Source of the DNA: an uncultured Plesiomonas sp.
GTDB taxonomy: Bacteria > Pseudomonadota > Gammaproteobacteria > Enterobacterales > CAMTGL01
Length of the DNA stretch: 9,497 bases
Reading direction: 5' to 3'
Assembly (NCBI GenBank): GCA_947071955.1
Contig: CAMTGL010000071.1
Coordinates: forward strand, 1 to 9,497
Shown here: piece after piece, positions 1 to 5,871 of the stretch
How the letters are laid out: each line of letters starts with the position of its first letter
Position numbering within the stretch: the stretch's first letter is position 1
The notes under the pieces: model-generated
Seen by the model: the letters and a program-made list of their open reading frames with translations, nothing else
Database searches by the model: none
Told to the model about the DNA's origin: nothing
Made by a program: the position numbers and the translations under genes

Positions 1-330
1 TTTGTTACTGTTGTAAAATCAGCTTTGCCAGATATATTGGCATATCAGCCACAAGGCCTATTTACTGAGCAAGAGGGAATGACGGCAATATTATTGCAAC
101 AACATGCCGATACATTAGCGCTCTCTTATTCATCTGTATTTAATATGATTACGTTAACCATACACTCAAGCCTAGATGCAGTAGGCTTAACAGCGGCTGT
201 TGCCGGAAAACTCGCTGATTATAATATTAGTGCGAATGTTGTTGCCGCCTATTACCATGACCATATTTTCGTACCAAAATCACAGGCGCAGCAAGCTATG
301 CAAGCATTAAATGAGTTTAGCCAATCATAA
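1..330 (+). CDS. ACT-domain protein, 5' end cut off by window edge
   Basis: The frame is open from the first base to a TAA at 328-330, so this is the last 109 codons of a longer or just-truncated gene. The TTG at 25 should not be taken as its start, because no stop lies upstream of it. The C-terminal half resembles the stand-alone ACT-domain family (ACT_3/ACT_7 type): a segment ITLTIHSSLDAVGLTAAVAG, then NISANVVAAYYHDHIFVP and a final amphipathic helix. The AYYHDHIFVP stretch is the hallmark I rely on. ACT domains usually bind amino acids or other small ligands; the ligand here cannot be read from sequence. The gene converges on the minus-strand hydrolase gene to its right. Family assignment is fairly sure, function is not. 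Confidence 0.75.
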   Translation, partial: FVTVVKSALPDILAYQPQGLFTEQEGMTAILLQQHADTLALSYSSVFNMITLTIHSSLDAVGLTAAVAGKLADYNISANVVAAYYHDHIFVPKSQAQQAMQALNEFSQS

Positions 331-426
331 GTTTTGTATTATTGCTCTGATAATGACTCGCTTGATGATGAATAGACTAATTGTTCGTAATATAAATAAA
401 ACTATCTTGATAAAATATCTTAGCAC

Positions 427-452
427 TTTCTGGCGGAATACTCCGCCAGAAA
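427..452. repeat. Perfect 10-bp inverted repeat between convergent genes
   Basis: The arms TTTCTGGCGG and CCGCCAGAAA are exact reverse complements around a 6-base loop AATACT. The hairpin lies between the end of the ACT-domain gene and the end of the hydrolase gene, where a shared terminator would be expected. However, neither side has a proper U-run after the stem (the + side continues AAATC, the - side GTGCTAAG), so intrinsic termination is doubtful. It may act as an RNA 3'-end stabiliser or a factor-assisted terminator. Confidence 0.55.
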
Positions 453-473
453 ATCAAATCATTAACCACAATG

Positions 474-980
474 CTATTTTGAGGATAACCACGCAGAGAT
501 AAGCGTGCCCAGTTCGGAAACATCGGAATACAGGTGATCATCACCCTGCACCTCGATGCACTGGCAACGCTGGCTGTTTACCGCCTGTTGAACCACCGAG
601 AAGTGTCCGAACGGATCACTATCCTGCTGAATAATCAATAAATTAACCTGATCATTTTCTGAAAGTTCACGCAGCGTTGCTTTATCCGCATCAGAATATA
701 AAGAGAGTGCAATACCGATAAAAACGATATTTTTCACTTTCAGTTTATCCAGTGCCCGCAGTGTAATTAACGTACCAATCGATTTAGCAACCACGGTATC
801 AAACTCACCGGAAGGTACATGCTCCACTTCTGCGGCCACATTAAACTCTGCCGCCGGATGTTGCCATGCAAGTAACGAATGCGTGCTCAATTGCAAATCA
901 GGTATCTCAGCGGCATGCACAACCTGATTAATCCATGTTTTAGTCGCAGGCATTTTTCCCGGAACAGCAAGAATATTCAT
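474..980 (-). CDS. Small alpha/beta-hydrolase-like protein (168 aa)
   Basis: This is a complete ORF with an ATG at 980 and a TAG at 474. An AGGTTGAG stretch upstream is a modest ribosome binding site. The protein has the size and pattern of a minimal alpha/beta hydrolase without a lid domain: N-terminal strand MNILAVPG, a nucleophile-elbow-like FDTVVAKSIGT (Ser67), strand LLIIQQDSDPFGH with Asp120/Asp122, and a late His149 in GDDHLYSD. Together these give a plausible Ser-Asp-His triad. The elbow is A-K-S-I-G and not the usual G-x-S-x-G. There is no signal peptide or membrane segment, so it is probably cytosolic. The substrate is unknown. It follows yaaA on the same strand after a 132-nt gap with no obvious terminator, so it may be read through from yaaA or have its own promoter. 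The fold is a reasonable inference; a specific enzyme name would be a guess. Confidence 0.75.
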   Translation of the reverse strand: MNILAVPGKMPATKTWINQVVHAAEIPDLQLSTHSLLAWQHPAAEFNVAAEVEHVPSGEFDTVVAKSIGTLITLRALDKLKVKNIVFIGIALSLYSDADKATLRELSENDQVNLLIIQQDSDPFGHFSVVQQAVNSQRCQCIEVQGDDHLYSDVSELGTLISAWLSSK

Positions 981-1112
981 ATAGTACTCAACCTATGTTC
1001 AACATTAATTCGTTGATCGTTATATATCGATACTGTTTAATATTAGCGCTATTACCAATGTACCCTTGTAATAAAGCATGTTTAAGTGTGTCACCATCCG
1101 TTTTATCCGTGA

Positions 1113-1889
1113 TTAATTTTGATGTTCACGTTTAAACACTGGCACAGTTGCCGTAGAGTCAGCATCTGAGTAATAATATCCATCCAGCGCAAAATCAAGC
1201 AATTGCTCCGGTGCTGTTAATTGTTGCTGAATAATATAACGGCTCATTAACCCACGGGCTTTTTTTGCATAAAAACTGATAACTTTATACTGCCCATTTT
1301 TCTGATCTAAAAAGACCGGTTTAATCACAGTCGCATGAAGCTCACGCAGCTTAACGGCTTTAAAATATTCATCAGATGCAAGGTTAATCAGAATATTATC
1401 GCCCTGATCAATTAACGCCTGATTTAATGATTCGGTAATCCGGCTTCCCCAAAACTGATACAGATCTTTACCCGCCGGATTAGCCAGTTTTGTGCCCATC
1501 TCTAACCGATAAGGTTGCATCAAATCCAGTGGACGCAATACTCCGTATAATCCCGATAAAATACGCAAATGTTGCTGCGCAGTATCAAAGTCAGCCTCTG
1601 AAAAACTCTCAGCCTGTAAACCGGTGTAGACATCACCCTTAAATGCCAATAGTGCTGGGCGGGCATTTTCCGGCGTAAAATCAGGCTGCCATTCGGCAAA
1701 GCGCGCCGCGTTGAGGCCTGCTAGTGCATCACTGATCTTCATCAATGAGCCAATTTGTGCCGGTGTAAGGTCACGGCACAAGCTAATCAGCGCGCTAGAA
1801 TCTTGCAACAGTTGTGGCTGGCTGTAACGTTCAGTGGCAAGTTCAGATGTGTAATCAAGCGTTTTTGCCGGAGAAATAACTGTCAGCAT
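1113..1889 (-). CDS. yaaA: YaaA, peroxide stress resistance protein (UPF0246/DUF328)
   Basis: The protein aligns from end to end with E. coli YaaA as I remember it, and at 258 residues has the same length when started at the ATG at 1889. Landmarks: ISPAKTLDY near the N terminus (5-13), FKGDVYTGLQAE (83-94), LSGLYGVLRPLDLMQPYRLE (111-130), INLASDEYFKAVK (168-180) and ISFYAKKARGLMSRY (204-218). In E. coli YaaA is a cytosolic protein that limits damage from hydrogen peroxide by keeping free iron low; it is under OxyR control there. The ATG start is preferred because AAGGAT precedes it and family members begin with ML-x-x-ISPAKTLDY. A TTG at 1922 would only add an unrelated 11-residue tail. The gene sits between yaaJ (upstream, beyond a terminator) and the hydrolase gene, as in the conserved yaaA-yaaJ-talB order. 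Confidence 0.95.
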   Translation of the reverse strand: MLTVISPAKTLDYTSELATERYSQPQLLQDSSALISLCRDLTPAQIGSLMKISDALAGLNAARFAEWQPDFTPENARPALLAFKGDVYTGLQAESFSEADFDTAQQHLRILSGLYGVLRPLDLMQPYRLEMGTKLANPAGKDLYQFWGSRITESLNQALIDQGDNILINLASDEYFKAVKLRELHATVIKPVFLDQKNGQYKVISFYAKKARGLMSRYIIQQQLTAPEQLLDFALDGYYYSDADSTATVPVFKREHQN

Positions 1890-2015
1890 AACTGCCGTAT
1901 CCTTATGGTTGTTGTCGGCCAAACATTAAAAACAGACATTAAAAAAACAGATGCCCGCAGTAAACACCGAAGGTAACGTATTCACAGAATCTGCAGTTTA
2001 TCGCGTTCAGACAGC

Positions 2016-2058
2016 AAAAAGCCACGCTCAGGTTGCAGGCAACACTGGCGTGGCTTTT
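2016..2058 (-). terminator. Rho-independent terminator of yaaJ
   Basis: On the minus strand an 11-bp perfect stem (AAAAGCCACGC with GCGTGGCTTTT; arms at 2048-2058 and 2017-2027) runs into a T-tract, about 70 nt after the yaaJ stop. The 20-base loop contains a further short dyad (GTTG/CAAC). It separates yaaJ from yaaA, so yaaA is expected to have its own promoter in 1890-2015, where I could not pick a convincing one. Confidence 0.9.
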
Positions 2059-2127
2059 CAGTGGTAGAGCAGCCAATCAGGGTACTGCTCTGCAGCCCCT
2101 GATATTGACCAAAGCATTAACCGATAA

Positions 2128-3573
2128 TTACTCGGCCATTTTTTTCAGGGCTTCAGGATCATCCCAAATTCCTGGCTCTAACTGGCTGTGCAGCTCAGGA
2201 TACTTGCGGACATCAAAGACCGGCAGTTTTCCTGAGTCAAGTTGCTCATTATAATCTTTTGCCAGCTTAATCGCGGTGCCTGAAAGCAGTAGGATAGCAA
2301 TCAGGTTGGTCAGCGCCATCATTCCCATCGAGATATCAGCCATTGCCCAGACCATTGGTAAATCAGCCAGCGTACCAAAAGCAACCATACCCAACACTAA
2401 ACAGCGGAACAGTACTAAACCGGTCGTGCTCTTATGCTCAAGGAAAACTAAGTTGGTTTCCGCATACGCATAGTTAGCAATGATTGAGGTAAAGGCAAAA
2501 AAGAACACCGCAACAGCGATGAAAATTGCACCCCAATCACCAACAGCGGTAGAGAGCGCGCGCTGGGTCAGATCAATACCACTCATGCCCTGCGCCGTTT
2601 CCAGCGTACCAGAAGTTAGGATAATCGCCGCAGTTGCCGTACAGATAACGATAGTATCCATAAAGACACCCAGCATCTGTACATAGCCTTGTGAGGCCGG
2701 ATGTGGTGGGTATGGCGATGCCGCAGCCGCCGCATTAGGTGCAGAACCCATACCCGCTTCGTTCGAGAACAGGCCACGTTTTACGCCGTTAATCATGGCC
2801 TGACTGATGGTATAAGCTAATGCACCCGCCGCCGCTTCTTCCCAGCCAAACGCACTGCGGATAATCAGCATGATAACATCCGGCAGTTTCTCAATATTAA
2901 TCCCGACCACATACAGTGCCAGCAGCAGGTAAACCAGCGCCATCACCGGTACAACCAACTCAGCGACTCGGGCGATAGTGCGAATACCACCAAAAATGAT
3001 AATGGCGGTGAGCACTACTAATCCAGCACCCACAGCAATTTGCGGAATACCAAACGCCACGTGCATAGCTTGTGCAATCGAGTTTGACTGTACGGCATTA
3101 AATACCAAACCAAAGGCAATGATTAAAAAGACCGAAAACAGCATACCCATACGGCGCATGCCTAGGCCTTTTTCCATGTAATAAGCTGGGCCTCCGCGGT
3201 AGTTCCCTTGCTCATCTTTGGTTTTATACAGCTGTGCCAGTGTGCTTTCGACAAAAGCCGTTGCCATACCAATAAAGGCCACCAGCCACATCCAGAAAAT
3301 TGCACCCGGCCCACCAAGGGTTAGTGCAACGGCAACACCGGCCAGATTACCGGTACCAACGCGGGCAGCCAAACTGGTACACAACGCTTGAAAAGAGGAG
3401 ATCCCTGAGGAGTCTGAGCGGCGGCTTCGGCGTAAAATGGAGAACATGTGGCCAAAATGACGCACCTGTAAAAAACCTAACCGTAAGGTAAAGTAGATAC
3501 CTGCACCCAATAGAAAATAGATCAGCACCGATCCCCATAAGAGATCGTTAATAAACGAGATTAAGGCATTCAC
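2128..3573 (-). CDS. yaaJ: YaaJ-type sodium:alanine (AGCS family) symporter
   Basis: This is a 481-residue polytopic inner-membrane protein of the alanine/glycine:cation symporter family, which takes up small neutral amino acids with Na+ (or H+). Family landmarks: ISSFQALCTSLAARVGTGNL (58-77, substrate/ion-binding region of TM2-3), GGPGAIFWMWLVAFIG (87-102, the family signature), RGGPAYYMEKGLG (126-138), FGWEEAAAGA (241-250), FSNEAGMGSAPNAAA (268-282) and MDT with Asp305. About ten or eleven hydrophobic segments can be seen, ending in a hydrophilic tail from about residue 440. The ATG at 3573 has GAGGA upstream. Position next to yaaA and divergent from talB matches E. coli yaaJ, which supports the symbol; the transported amino acid is inferred from the family only. 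Confidence 0.93.
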   Translation of the reverse strand: MNALISFINDLLWGSVLIYFLLGAGIYFTLRLGFLQVRHFGHMFSILRRSRRSDSSGISSFQALCTSLAARVGTGNLAGVAVALTLGGPGAIFWMWLVAFIGMATAFVESTLAQLYKTKDEQGNYRGGPAYYMEKGLGMRRMGMLFSVFLIIAFGLVFNAVQSNSIAQAMHVAFGIPQIAVGAGLVVLTAIIIFGGIRTIARVAELVVPVMALVYLLLALYVVGINIEKLPDVIMLIIRSAFGWEEAAAGALAYTISQAMINGVKRGLFSNEAGMGSAPNAAAAASPYPPHPASQGYVQMLGVFMDTIVICTATAAIILTSGTLETAQGMSGIDLTQRALSTAVGDWGAIFIAVAVFFFAFTSIIANYAYAETNLVFLEHKSTTGLVLFRCLVLGMVAFGTLADLPMVWAMADISMGMMALTNLIAILLLSGTAIKLAKDYNEQLDSGKLPVFDVRKYPELHSQLEPGIWDDPEALKKMAE

Positions 3574-3746
3574 AGCAAATCCTCAGCAAAGAAAAAAGTT
3601 AACTATTAATTAAAAATTATGAATATTATTATGTATGCTCTGATAAGAGCTTATGCCGTACTGCTCTGGCTATCGGCGAAAGCTAAGCGTACGATATTAT
3701 TTTGCCGTTGAACGTAAACAGGGTAACGGTGTACCGATAAAAAGGT

Positions 3747-3806
3747 CAATTTGCAATTTAGAACCAAACGTTTGCGCAAAATAAACATACCATACACTGC
3801 AAATTG
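3747..3806. repeat. Nested dyad: CAATTTGCA ... TTTGCGCAAA ... TGCAAATTG
   Basis: CAATTTGCA (3747-3755) and its exact reverse complement TGCAAATTG (3798-3806) flank a perfect 10-base palindrome TTTGCGCAAA (3771-3780). The centres of the outer and inner repeats differ by only about 1 bp. All arms share a TTTGC/GCAAA core, so they could be repeated operator half-sites for one dimeric regulator. The regulator is not identified. Confidence 0.5.
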
Positions 3807-3823
3807 TTACAAAGATCACACCC
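3802..3823. promoter_or_regulatory. Candidate CRP (cAMP receptor protein) site
   Basis: TGTTA-CAAAGA-TCACA (3805-3820) differs by one base from the TGTGA-N6-TCACA consensus. Its centre is near 3812.5, about 75 bp upstream of the predicted talB transcription start, broadly in the range for an upstream (class I) CRP site though the helical phasing is uncertain. It could equally serve yaaJ on the other strand. Confidence 0.45.
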
Positions 3824-3852
3824 AATAGACCATTAAGTAAAAAAGCTTGCCC

Positions 3853-3881
3853 TTACCCAAGATCTACCTGCGTGCTATTAT
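3853..3881 (+). promoter_or_regulatory. Predicted sigma70 promoter of talB
   Basis: TTACCC (3853-3858) and TATTAT (3876-3881) are separated by exactly 17 bp. Initiation would fall near 3888, giving talB an unusually long 5' leader of about 240 nt. No equally good pair was seen closer to the gene, although TTGCTG at about 3973 with an AT-rich stretch near 3995 is a weaker alternative. Confidence 0.55.
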
Positions 3882-4011
3882 CAGATGCCAACAAGGAAGG
3901 GTCTGCACTCAACGTAAACACCTAATTTCATATTTCCATATTAAAACACTGCGTTATATTTTTATTCCGTTGCTGACTAGGTCATACGGTGATTGATTAT
4001 GTAATGGGTGT

Positions 4012-4050
4012 ATGGATAACCCTAAATTTATCGGTGTAGGTTTGGTGTGA
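4012..4050 (+). CDS. Possible leader mini-ORF 1 upstream of talB (12 aa)
   Basis: ATG at 4012 encodes MDNPKFIGVGLV and ends at TGA 4048-4050. The last base of that stop is the first base of the next ATG (TGATG). Only a weak GGGTG precedes it. It lies inside the predicted talB leader. Expression is unproven and short ORFs of this size arise by chance; it is listed because of the coupling geometry. Confidence 0.2.
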   Translation: MDNPKFIGVGLV

Positions 4051-4106
4051 TGAGCGGCAGACGTGTTCTGAAATGGCCCGGAGATCGACACTTCCGGTAT
4101 ATTTAA
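4050..4106 (+). CDS. Possible leader mini-ORF 2 upstream of talB (18 aa)
   Basis: ATG at 4050 overlaps the stop of the preceding mini-ORF and encodes the basic peptide MSGRRVLKWPGDRHFRYI, ending at TAA 4104-4106, 25 nt before the talB ATG. The coding stretch includes a small hairpin CCGGA...TCCGG (about 4078-4097). If translated, ribosome passage could affect the talB start region. It is not recognised as any known leader peptide. Confidence 0.22.
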   Translation: MSGRRVLKWPGDRHFRYI

Positions 4107-4131
4107 ACACACTAACGTCGAGAAAATACCC

Positions 4132-5085
4132 ATGGCTGATAAACTCTCTGCTCTACGCAAACTCACTACAGTTGTCGCTGATACAGGCGATATCGAAGCC
4201 ATCAAGCGCTACCAACCGGAAGACGCGACAACCAATCCATCATTAATTCTCAATGCTGCGCAAATTCCTGATTATGCGCCCTTGATTGATGATGCTATTG
4301 CTTATGCTAAAGCACAGAGCAGTGACCACACCCAGCAAATTGTCGATGCCGCTGATAAGCTGGCCGTCAATATTGGTTTGGAAATTCTAAAAACAGTGCC
4401 AGGCCGTATTTCCACCGAAGTGGATGCTCGCCTCTCTTACGATACCGAAGCCAGCTTGATTAAAGCCCGTAAACTGATGCGCTTATATAATGAAGCGGGT
4501 ATCAGCAATGATCGTATCTTGATCAAGTTAGCCTCTACATGGCAGGGAATTAAAGCTGCAGAGGTGCTGGAAAAAGAGGGGATCAACTGTAATCTGACAC
4601 TGCTGTTCTCTTTCGCACAAGCGCGTGCCTGTGCAGAAGCTGGCGCATTTCTGATCTCTCCATTTGTTGGTCGGATCATGGATTGGTACAAAGCCAATAC
4701 CGAAACCAAAACCTTTGCACCACACGATGATCCGGGCGTGATCTCAGTAACCAATATTTATAACTACTACAAACAGCATGGTTATAATACGGTGGTCATG
4801 GGCGCAAGTTTCCGCAATATCGGTGAAATCACTGAACTGGCCGGCTGTGACCGTCTAACCATTGGCCCGAACCTGTTGCAAGAGCTGGCAGAGGCTGAAG
4901 GCGAGCTACCATGTAAGCTGGCTTATCAAGGTGAGATTTTACCGCGCCCTACAGCAATGACCGAGTCAGAGTTCTACTGGCAGCATAACCAAGATCCAAT
5001 GGCCGTGGAAAAACTCGCTGACGGTATCCGTAAATTTGCCGTCGATCAGGGTAAACTGGAAACCATGATTAGCGCGCGTTTGTAA
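4132..5085 (+). CDS. talB: Transaldolase B
   Basis: The cytosolic enzyme of the non-oxidative pentose phosphate pathway moves a dihydroxyacetone unit from sedoheptulose 7-phosphate to glyceraldehyde 3-phosphate, giving erythrose 4-phosphate and fructose 6-phosphate. At 317 residues it equals E. coli TalB in length. Active-site positions fall at the E. coli numbers: Asp17, Asn35 (in DATTNPSLI, the family signature), Glu96, the Schiff-base Lys132 (ILIKLASTWQG), Asn154, Thr156, Ser176 and Arg181. The ATG at 4132 is chosen by family alignment; its ribosome binding site (TCGAGAAAA) is weak. It is divergent from yaaJ as in E. coli, has a long predicted leader with a CRP-like site upstream, and is followed by its own terminator, so it is probably monocistronic. 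No defects are visible. Confidence 0.98.
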   Translation: MADKLSALRKLTTVVADTGDIEAIKRYQPEDATTNPSLILNAAQIPDYAPLIDDAIAYAKAQSSDHTQQIVDAADKLAVNIGLEILKTVPGRISTEVDARLSYDTEASLIKARKLMRLYNEAGISNDRILIKLASTWQGIKAAEVLEKEGINCNLTLLFSFAQARACAEAGAFLISPFVGRIMDWYKANTETKTFAPHDDPGVISVTNIYNYYKQHGYNTVVMGASFRNIGEITELAGCDRLTIGPNLLQELAEAEGELPCKLAYQGEILPRPTAMTESEFYWQHNQDPMAVEKLADGIRKFAVDQGKLETMISARL

Positions 5086-5123
5086 TCTTCCGATACAACG
5101 CAAAAACGGCTGAAAAACAGTGC

Positions 5124-5152
5124 AAAAAGGTGCGTATTACGCACCTTTTTTA
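5124..5152 (+). terminator. Rho-independent terminator of talB
   Basis: AAAAAGGTGCG (5124-5134), loop TATTA, CGCACCTTTTT (5140-5150) followed by another T. The stem is perfect, GC-rich at its tip, and starts 38 nt after the talB stop. The A/T symmetry would also let it work on the opposite strand. Confidence 0.95.
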
Positions 5153-5283
5153 TTGCCGAAAAGGGCACTGATCACACCCTCGAAAATATTTCACCTTTGC
5201 TCAACAAAACCGTCATTAACTTATTCTATTTTTAATATTGCTGTGCTATTACCAATACAGATTAACCACGTAACGAGGTGACC

Positions 5284-5466
5284 ATGGAAGGGTATTTCTT
5301 CGACGAAACTGAAATCAGTGATAAGGCTTCACGTGGAGGGAAACAGCAGCAAAAAAAACGGAAATGGCGTGAGATTGAAGCGTTAAAAGACAAGTATCGT
5401 CTGCAACGTGAGCTAAAAAGTATTGATATTCTCAATGACTACGCGCTAGAAGAGTTGCGTTTGTAG
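5284..5466 (+). CDS. DUF3545 family small basic protein (60 aa)
   Basis: This short gene encodes an acidic N-terminal segment (MEGYFFDETEISD), a basic linker with GGKQQQKKRKWRE (18-30), and a charged helical C-terminal half (31-60) likely to form a coiled coil or amphipathic helix. I recognise the KKRKWREIEA-x-KD core as that of the DUF3545 family of Enterobacterales and Vibrionales; no function is known to me. The lysine/arginine block could contact nucleic acid, but that is inference. The ATG at 5284 is used because GAGGTG lies just before it; a GTG at 5278 is part of that ribosome binding site. An extended -10 (TGCTATTAC, about 5243-5252) may be its promoter. Codons 22-24 form an A8 run, a possible slippage site. 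It sits between talB and the tRNA and has independent signals on both sides. Confidence 0.85.
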   Translation: MEGYFFDETEISDKASRGGKQQQKKRKWREIEALKDKYRLQRELKSIDILNDYALEELRL

Positions 5467-5620
5467 CGATATCAACGCAATCACTGATTTATCCGCCACT
5501 CAAACAAGGGGCGTTTAAGCGTTACGTTAAGCGTAAAGTTCGGGTTTAAACCCACTTTTGGTAGCCAAAACATACTGCTATTTTTGATGTAAAGTGGCAG
5601 TTATGCTGCCAAAAACAGCA
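5467..5620. other. Non-coding spacer with small palindromes after DUF3545
   Basis: No gene is seen. The stretch contains a direct repeat TTAAGCGT-TACG-TTAAGCGT (about 5515-5534), a 12-base palindrome GGGTTTAAACCC (5542-5553) and a 6-bp hairpin TGGCAG-TTATG-CTGCCA (5595-5611). None has a U-run that would make it a terminator; the terminator just to the right serves that purpose. Confidence 0.5.
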
Positions 5621-5670
5621 AAAAAACAAAAGGGCTCAGCTACATATGCAGCTAAGCCCTTGTTTTATTT
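5621..5670. terminator. Bidirectional terminator between DUF3545 (+) and tRNA-Ile (-)
   Basis: Arms AAGGGCT-C-AGCT (5630-5641) and AGCT-A-AGCCCTT (5650-5661) form a 12-bp stem (on the minus-strand transcript the single internal mismatch becomes a U-G pair) with an 8-base loop. On the minus strand it is followed by TTTGTTTTTT, about 9 nt after the tRNA CCA end. On the plus strand it is followed by TGTTTTATTT. It therefore ends the tRNA transcript and probably the convergent DUF3545 transcript as well. Confidence 0.9.
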
Positions 5671-5745
5671 GGTGGCCCCACCCCGGTTTGAACGGGGGAC
5701 CAAGCGATTATGAGTCGCCTGCTCTAACCACTGAGCTATGGGGCC
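5670..5745 (-). tRNA. tRNA-Ile2 (anticodon CAU, lysidine-modified, reads AUA)
   Basis: The minus strand folds into a complete cloverleaf: 7-bp acceptor stem (GGCCCCA with TGGGGCC), D arm GCTC-AGTGGTTA-GAGC, anticodon arm GGCGA-CTCATAA-TCGCT with anticodon CAT, 5-base variable loop, T arm CCCCG-TTCAAAC-CGGGG, discriminator A (5673) and encoded CCA (5672-5670). The 5' half is nearly identical to E. coli ileX/ileY, including the G-U pair at the base of the anticodon stem, so this is the minor isoleucine tRNA and not a methionine tRNA. TilS converts the wobble C to lysidine, which changes its charging from Met to Ile. It has its own promoter and terminator and appears to be a single-gene transcript. 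Confidence 0.97.
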
Positions 5746-5756
5746 GAATGAGCGCA

Positions 5757-5785
5757 ATTATAGGGAATCACAACCGATGCGTCTA
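5757..5785 (-). promoter_or_regulatory. Promoter of tRNA-Ile2
   Basis: On the minus strand TAGACG (5785-5780), 17-bp spacer, then a perfect TATAAT (5762-5757). Transcription should start near 5750, about 5 nt before the mature tRNA. The GC-containing discriminator TGCGCTC after the -10 is typical of stringently controlled stable-RNA promoters. Confidence 0.8.
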
Positions 5786-5871
5786 CTACTCATCGTGCTA
5801 GTTGCTGATTTTTAATACAACAAAATCAAAAAAACGCGTTTATAAGCTAATGTTATTCATACAAATCCTAC

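Larger units (their letters stand above)
3574..4131. other. 558-base divergent intergenic region, yaaJ / talB
   Basis: No credible long gene is present. The yaaJ-proximal part (3574-3720) is AT-rich with a short hairpin GCTCT-GATA-AGAGC at 3637-3650. A second GCTCT at 3663-3667 could compete for the same AGAGC, which suggests a structured yaaJ leader. The middle (3747-3823) holds a nested dyad and a CRP-like site. The talB side has a sigma70 promoter (3853-3881) and then about 240 nt of leader containing two short ORFs (4012-4050 and 4050-4106). A long-range pairing GTCTGC-a-CTC (3901-3910) with GAG-cg-GCAGAC (4052-4062) could close most of that leader. These are readings from sequence, with no expression data. 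Confidence 0.7.

Noticed and set aside
311..502. 63-codon plus-strand ORF after the ACT-domain gene
   Set aside because: It overlaps the end of the ACT gene, runs through the hairpin and into the hydrolase gene, has no ribosome binding site and its product has no recognisable pattern.
1890..1922. TTG start adding 11 residues to YaaA
   Set aside because: The ATG at 1889 has AAGGAT upstream and gives exactly the family length of 258 residues.
3574..3880. Glycine or other amino-acid riboswitch upstream of yaaJ
   Set aside because: AGCS transporters sometimes have glycine riboswitches, but I could not find the conserved core elements; only short hairpins are present.
3954..4205. 83-codon minus-strand ORF antisense to the talB start
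   Set aside because: Its N-terminal part is the reverse shadow of the strongly conserved talB coding sequence and the rest covers the leader; no ribosome binding site or family pattern.
5278..5283. GTG start for the DUF3545 gene
   Set aside because: The GTG is part of the GAGGTG ribosome binding site for the ATG at 5284.
5822..5842. AAACGCGTTT plus T-run after yadS as a terminator
   Set aside because: The palindrome is only 10 bases with no room for a loop, so a stable hairpin is unlikely.
5670..5871. tRNA-associated integration site
   Set aside because: No integrase gene and no duplicate of the tRNA 3' end is visible in the window.
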